Shown piece after piece: positions 20,741 to 23,745 of a stretch of DNA of 23,745 nucleotides. The notes beneath the pieces were generated by a model that was not told the origin of the DNA, made no database searches, and worked only from the letters and a program-made list of their open reading frames with translations. The position numbers were made by a program, and so were the translations under genes. Source of the DNA: B46-G9 sp964581175 (GTDB taxonomy: Bacteria; Desulfobacterota; DSM-4660; Desulfatiglandales; Desulfatiglandaceae); NCBI GenBank assembly GCA_964581175.1, contig CAZONI010000058.1:1-23745 (forward strand), in the 5' to 3' direction. Numbering within the stretch: the stretch's first letter is position 1; every line of letters begins with the position of its first letter.

Positions 20741-21439
20741 CTATTTCTTCCGGCCTTTACGCCCTGCTTTGGACTCCTGCCCGCATTTCTCATCAAGCCA
20801 AGCCAACATCTCTTCCCGCAGAGTTTCGAATTCTGATCGTATGAGCACCTTCAACTCATTGACCGCCGCCAAGAGGCTTTCGGGAGTTCCGCGGCCCTCA
20901 TCCCAATCGATGGAAACATCTTTCCCTTCCACCAGCTCAGAGGTTGTCTTTTCTGCCCGGCCCCTTTCCTCTCCGGACTCTCTGCCTGCTTGAATTTTTC
21001 TTTTCAAGTCCTTGAAACGCTGCACTTCCTCCAACAGAATGGTCTCTTTTTCTGTCGCCTTCAAATCGTCGTCCGACAAGAGGGTCCTCTCCAGCGCAGC
21101 GTAGACTGAATTCAGCACCTTGACGGCTCCCGGATTGGCTTTGGCCTTATATTTTTTGATATATCTCCCCAGTGAATCAAGCATCTTGAAAAAGGGAGAC
21201 ATGATGCGATCATTGTTATAACTGTTTTTCAGCCGAGCGACTTCCTCCAGGAAACGGTGCATAACCTCATCGGAAATTTCCCATTCTATGGAAAGGATGA
21301 CGCTTTTCAGCTCTCGCAAGGGATATGTCTGGGCATCCAACTGATCCGCCTCGATATCAGACTTGTCGTCATCCTCAAGAAAAATCTCGTCAAGGCGTTT
21401 CTTCACTTCGTCCGTGATGGGTGCTTTTTTTCTGGCCAA
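20741..21439 (-). CDS. Uncharacterised helical protein, GTPase-associated
   Basis: 232 residues, no membrane segment or signal peptide. The N-terminal domain (about 8-125) is helical with LRELKSVILSIEWEISDEVM, MHRFLEEVARLKNSYNNDR and FKMLDSLGRYIKKYKAKANP. A charged, probably disordered or coiled-coil part (125-185) and a C-terminal helix (187-217) follow, then a Lys/Arg-rich tail (AGRKGRKK). I recognise no family. The start is TTG 21439, supported by AGGAG 7 bases upstream. It begins 10 bp after the MglA-type GTPase stop, so the two are translated together, which suggests a GTPase effector or scaffold. Confidence 0.72.
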   Translation of the reverse strand: MARKKAPITDEVKKRLDEIFLEDDDKSDIEADQLDAQTYPLRELKSVILSIEWEISDEVMHRFLEEVARLKNSYNNDRIMSPFFKMLDSLGRYIKKYKAKANPGAVKVLNSVYAALERTLLSDDDLKATEKETILLEEVQRFKDLKRKIQAGRESGEERGRAEKTTSELVEGKDVSIDWDEGRGTPESLLAAVNELKVLIRSEFETLREEMLAWLDEKCGQESKAGRKGRKK

Positions 21440-21449
21440 GAGTTTTCTC

Positions 21450-22055
21450 CTATTTGAATTCTTTTTCCAGCGCCGACATGGTAAGCGTAATGATCTTCTT
21501 GAGGGTTTTCACGACATTATCGCCCTTCAGTGCGCTCGCCTCGAATGAGGGGACCTTCAGCCTGCTGTTGAGGTCTTTCTCCATCGTTTCATGGGACAGC
21601 AAGGGAATCCCATCTCCCGCAAGATCCCGTTTGTTGTACTGGAAGACCAGGGGGATCTTGAAAATACTCTTTTTGTAGGTGGCAAGGTTGTCCTGAAGAT
21701 TCTTGACGGAAAGCATGTTGCTCTTTCTCCTCACCTTCATGGAATCTGCAACAAAAACAACACCGTCGACCCCCCTCAGCACCAGCCTTCGCGTTGCATC
21801 ATACTTCACCTGTCCGGGAACGGTATACAGCTGTATCTTGACATCGTAGCCCTTGATCTTGCCCATTTCGAAGGGAAGGAAATCAAAGAAAAGAGTCCTG
21901 TCGCCCTGTGTCTTGATGGCGATCATTTCGGTCTTAATACGGTCATTGAATTCATTGTAGATGTATTCCAGGTTGGTAGTCTTGCCTCCCCTTCCCGGAC
22001 CGTAGTAGACGATCTTTACCTGGACTTCCTTTTTTTTCAAGTTGACGAATGCCAT
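21450..22055 (-). CDS. mglA: MglA-type Ras-like small GTPase
   Basis: 201 residues, the MglA length. The P-loop GPGRGGKT (19-26), the G3 motif TVPGQ (78-82) and the guanine-specificity motif NKRD (141-144) are intact. Thr in place of the usual Asp of DxxG in G3 is the hallmark of the MglA family. MglA proteins switch between GDP and GTP states to set cell polarity, motility or protein localisation, and are regulated by Roadblock MglB proteins. A Roadblock protein is encoded 70 bp upstream on the same strand, and helical and sensor proteins follow, so this is the core of the signalling cluster. Whether it is a motility MglA or a paralogue with another task is not decided by sequence. ATG 22055 has only a weak ribosome site. 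Confidence 0.92.
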   Translation of the reverse strand: MAFVNLKKKEVQVKIVYYGPGRGGKTTNLEYIYNEFNDRIKTEMIAIKTQGDRTLFFDFLPFEMGKIKGYDVKIQLYTVPGQVKYDATRRLVLRGVDGVVFVADSMKVRRKSNMLSVKNLQDNLATYKKSIFKIPLVFQYNKRDLAGDGIPLLSHETMEKDLNSRLKVPSFEASALKGDNVVKTLKKIITLTMSALEKEFK

Positions 22056-22125
22056 GAAAGAATACCCCGCTTCAATCTACGGTTTTCAAACAATTGAATT
22101 TCCAATTTCATTTGAAGGGGCCTTT

Positions 22126-22887
22126 TCATGGGCTCATCTGCTGGTCCAGTATACCGGTGATCTCGTTTATTGCCTCCGAGACCTTTAATCTCAGAAAGCC
22201 CAGCGAGACGTCCTGATCGAAAATGGTGATCAGGAGGAAATCTTTCATCACCTTACTGAAATGGATGCTTTCCTTTTTGCCTTTGTGGAAAAGCAGAGAA
22301 AATTCATCCTCCCCGATGATCTTGGCCATGGTACTGACGGCCCCAAAATTGCCGGCTGCCAGGGCTGCCAGCGAATAGATGTCATGCTGCATCTTTCCAG
22401 AATCCTGGCTGGCAATGACGTTTCCCGCCATATCAATGAGGAAAACGCACCTGACCCCCATGTCCATGAAATCATCTTCCAGGACCTCTTCAATGGCATC
22501 AAGCTGCTCTTGACCGAGAACGTACGTCAATGGTCCACCTCCGTCCTGTGTCGAATGGCTGTGATTCGGATGTTCAGGCGTTCGGTTCGCGGTCAGCCGT
22601 TTTGCGATCCTCTTCAATAAACGGTAACCTCCGTAACCCTGAACCCGAGCACTTACGAACAGAATAGCAATATATCCATCCTGTCTATCCCGCTTGGTGC
22701 ATTTACATGCAAAGGCAATGCCATTTTCGAGACTCAACCTTTTCGCCCTGCCAGGCATGAGCTTAAGGGCAATCAACGACTTCGAGATTGAGAGCGCCGG
22801 CGCCTCTATCCGAAATGTCAAATTTTTGCCGGTTACCTCGACTTTTTGCTGACGCTTTATCTCGAAAAGAGGGCCCTTTTCGGCCAT
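22126..22887 (-). CDS. MglB-like Roadblock/LC7 protein with extra N-terminal domain
   Basis: 253 residues from ATG 22887, favoured because GGAGG lies 8 bases before it; a longer frame begins at TTG 22935 without such a site. The C-terminal half (about 125-250) is a Roadblock/LC7 domain (VRCVFLIDMAGNVIASQDSG, SLAALAAGNFGAVSTMAKII, LLITIFDQDVSLGFLRLKV). Such domains dimerise and serve as GTPase-activating or exchange partners for MglA. Residues 1-100 are a separate, beta-rich domain (FEIKRQQKVEVTGKNLTFRI, KLMPGRAKRLSLENG, GYIAILFVSARV) that I cannot name; a PilZ-like barrel is possible. Typical MglB is only about 160 residues, so the N-terminal part is an addition. It is the first gene of the minus-strand signalling cluster. 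Confidence 0.82.
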   Translation of the reverse strand: MAEKGPLFEIKRQQKVEVTGKNLTFRIEAPALSISKSLIALKLMPGRAKRLSLENGIAFACKCTKRDRQDGYIAILFVSARVQGYGGYRLLKRIAKRLTANRTPEHPNHSHSTQDGGGPLTYVLGQEQLDAIEEVLEDDFMDMGVRCVFLIDMAGNVIASQDSGKMQHDIYSLAALAAGNFGAVSTMAKIIGEDEFSLLFHKGKKESIHFSKVMKDFLLITIFDQDVSLGFLRLKVSEAINEITGILDQQMSP

Positions 22888-23219
22888 CCTGCTCTCCTCC
22901 CTGAGGAAACGGGGAAACCCAAAATCCACCGCCAAGTTTCATCAACGTGTGTGAGCGCGAGTGGTTAGTGAGGAACCCTGATCACCAGCAAGGCGTCAGA
23001 TGCAAGTCGAACATCCCGTTTCCGGCGGGGGCGCCGCATCGTAGATCCCGTGTTCTGTGCGGGAGGAGCGACGACCTGAGGCGTATGGAACAATACGCCG
23101 CAAGGAGGGAGCGACCGAAGGCAATCCCGCCAACAGCGGGAATGATGCCTTGATGGTGATCAGGGGGGAAAGTATGCGGTTGACTGGCGGAACAAAAATA
23201 TGCAAAAATATCATCTCTT
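22888..23219. other. 332 bp divergent intergenic region
   Basis: It holds the second palindromic element (22976-23165) and, on its left, the upstream region of the Roadblock/MglA cluster (22888-22975), in which no convincing -35/-10 pair is seen. Right of the element, TTGACT (23180-23185) could be a -35 box for tadA, but no well-spaced -10 box accompanies it. There is no credible gene. Confidence 0.5.
22976..23165 (+). repeat. Palindromic interspersed element, copy 2 (190 bp)
   Basis: The ends CCCTGATCACCAGCAAGGC (22976) and the complement of the right end, CCCTGATCACCATCAAGGC, match as inverted repeats with one difference over these 19 bases. The core hairpin GGCGTAT/ATACGCC (23080-23099) and its flanks agree with copy 1 (15853-15976) read on the other strand over about 60 bases. 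It carries about 55 extra bases after the left end, and a smaller perfect hairpin TCCCGC/GCGGGA lies at 23125-23141. It is non-coding. Confidence 0.8.
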
Positions 23220-23675
23220 ATGGGACCTGATCTTTGCCGCTTGATGGAGCAGGCCTTGCGTGAGGCCCACACGGCATTCGACAGAGGAGAAGTGCCTGTC
23301 GGCGCCGTGCTTGCGCGCATGGATGGAGAGATCATCGCGCGTGCCTCCAATCACTCAATCGCGCTCAATGATCCTACGGCCCATGCGGAGATCCTTGCGC
23401 TCCGCCGTGGAGCAGCGGTTGAGGGAAATTACCGCTTGACAGGCTGTATCCTGGCAGCTACCGTCGAGCCCTGCTTGATGTGTATGGGGGCCATTATCCA
23501 GGCGCGGATAAAGCATCTTGTTTTCGGAGCCCCCGATCCCAAGTGTGGAGCTGCAGGGTCTTTGTACGATGTTCCCAATGACCCTAGATTGAACCACAGG
23601 GTGGAGGTCACATCCGGAATTCTCGAGAAGGACTGCCGGAGTCTGATGCAGGACTTCTTCAGAATTCGCCGATGA
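23220..23675 (+). CDS. tadA: tRNA-specific adenosine deaminase
   Basis: 151 residues, normal length. TadA deaminates A34 of tRNA-Arg(ACG) to inosine. The zinc and catalytic residues are complete: H55 and E57 in HAE, then C85 and C88 in PCLMC. EVPVGAVL, NDPTAHAEILALR and GAAGSLYDVPNDPRLNH are typical. The start at ATG 23220 lacks a clear ribosome site; an in-frame stop at 23181 excludes a longer form, and ATG 23244 is an alternative. It is divergent from the signalling cluster, and a serine tRNA gene lies 17 bp downstream. Confidence 0.93.
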   Translation: MGPDLCRLMEQALREAHTAFDRGEVPVGAVLARMDGEIIARASNHSIALNDPTAHAEILALRRGAAVEGNYRLTGCILAATVEPCLMCMGAIIQARIKHLVFGAPDPKCGAAGSLYDVPNDPRLNHRVEVTSGILEKDCRSLMQDFFRIRR

Positions 23676-23692
23676 AAGCCAGGTGATTTTCC

Positions 23693-23745
23693 GGAGAGGT
23701 ACCGAAGTGGTCGTAACGGGGTCGACTCGAAATCGACTTGTCCCG
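23693..23745 (+). tRNA. tRNA-Ser (anticodon CGA), 5' part, cut by the window end
   Basis: The acceptor 5' strand GGAGAGG, D-stem CCG/CGG with a GG-containing loop, and anticodon stem GTCGA/TCGAC around CTCGAAA are visible. The anticodon CGA (23728-23730) reads UCG serine codons. The sequence continues into what looks like the long variable arm of a class II tRNA (TTGTCCCG) and then leaves the window. Confidence 0.9.

Noticed and set aside
15853..23165. Repeats as a CRISPR array
   Set aside because: There are only two full, palindromic copies in opposite orientation 7 kb apart, without regularly spaced units and without cas genes.

Overview
The window looks like a chromosome segment from an anaerobic deltaproteobacterium-type organism (Desulfobacterota, probably sulfate-reducing or syntrophic). 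This is inferred from a tungsten-type aldehyde:ferredoxin oxidoreductase, Fe-S-rich flavoproteins, an MglA/Roadblock/PATAN/PilZ signalling cluster and long palindromic repeats. No 16S gene or other taxonomic marker is present, so the assignment rests on gene content only.

Region 1 (1-9285) reads as reductive pyrimidine or hydantoin catabolism. It holds the 3' end of the dihydropyrimidine dehydrogenase Fe-S subunit (preA), dihydropyrimidinase, an NCS1 nucleobase/hydantoin permease, a CoA-acylating (methyl)malonate-semialdehyde dehydrogenase and a class III omega-aminotransferase. Together these would import a pyrimidine, reduce and open the ring, and carry beta-alanine through malonate semialdehyde to an acyl-CoA. 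The N-carbamoyl-beta-alanine amidohydrolase step is not in the window. Accessory genes are an ICMT-like membrane methyltransferase behind the permease, a degenerate ferritin-like protein coupled to the dehydrogenase, and an ornithine-cyclodeaminase-family enzyme. Three minus-strand genes here have recognisable TTGAC-N17 promoters.

Region 2 (about 9411-15848) is a compact five-gene plus-strand operon. It encodes a GntR/FadR-type regulator with a palindromic operator (AATGGTTAGACCATT) over its promoter, a fused [2Fe-2S]/FAD/2x[4Fe-4S]/BFD oxidoreductase, a DAO-family flavoprotein, an AOR-family tungstoenzyme and a ThiS/MoaD-like sulfur carrier ending in Gly-Gly. It looks like an amine or imino-acid dehydrogenase of the pdhAFXB/sarcosine-oxidase type joined to aldehyde oxidation with its own cofactor sulfur carrier. 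The substrate is unknown. This is the best candidate in the window for an undescribed catabolic system.

Region 3 (16062-22887, minus strand) begins, in transcription order, with a Roadblock/LC7 (MglB-like) protein, an MglA-type small GTPase and two uncharacterised soluble proteins. These are followed by a zinc-ribbon/Cache/HAMP membrane sensor with no output domain, a receiver-PATAN response regulator, a second Roadblock-like protein, a TPR-PilZ protein and a stand-alone HNH nuclease. It reads as a complete GTPase-based signalling module. It is bounded on both sides by inverted copies of one palindromic element (15853-15976 and 22976-23165), and a solo end of that element lies at 6796-6824.

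Region 4 (23220-23745) holds tadA and the 5' part of a tRNA-Ser(CGA) that runs off the window.
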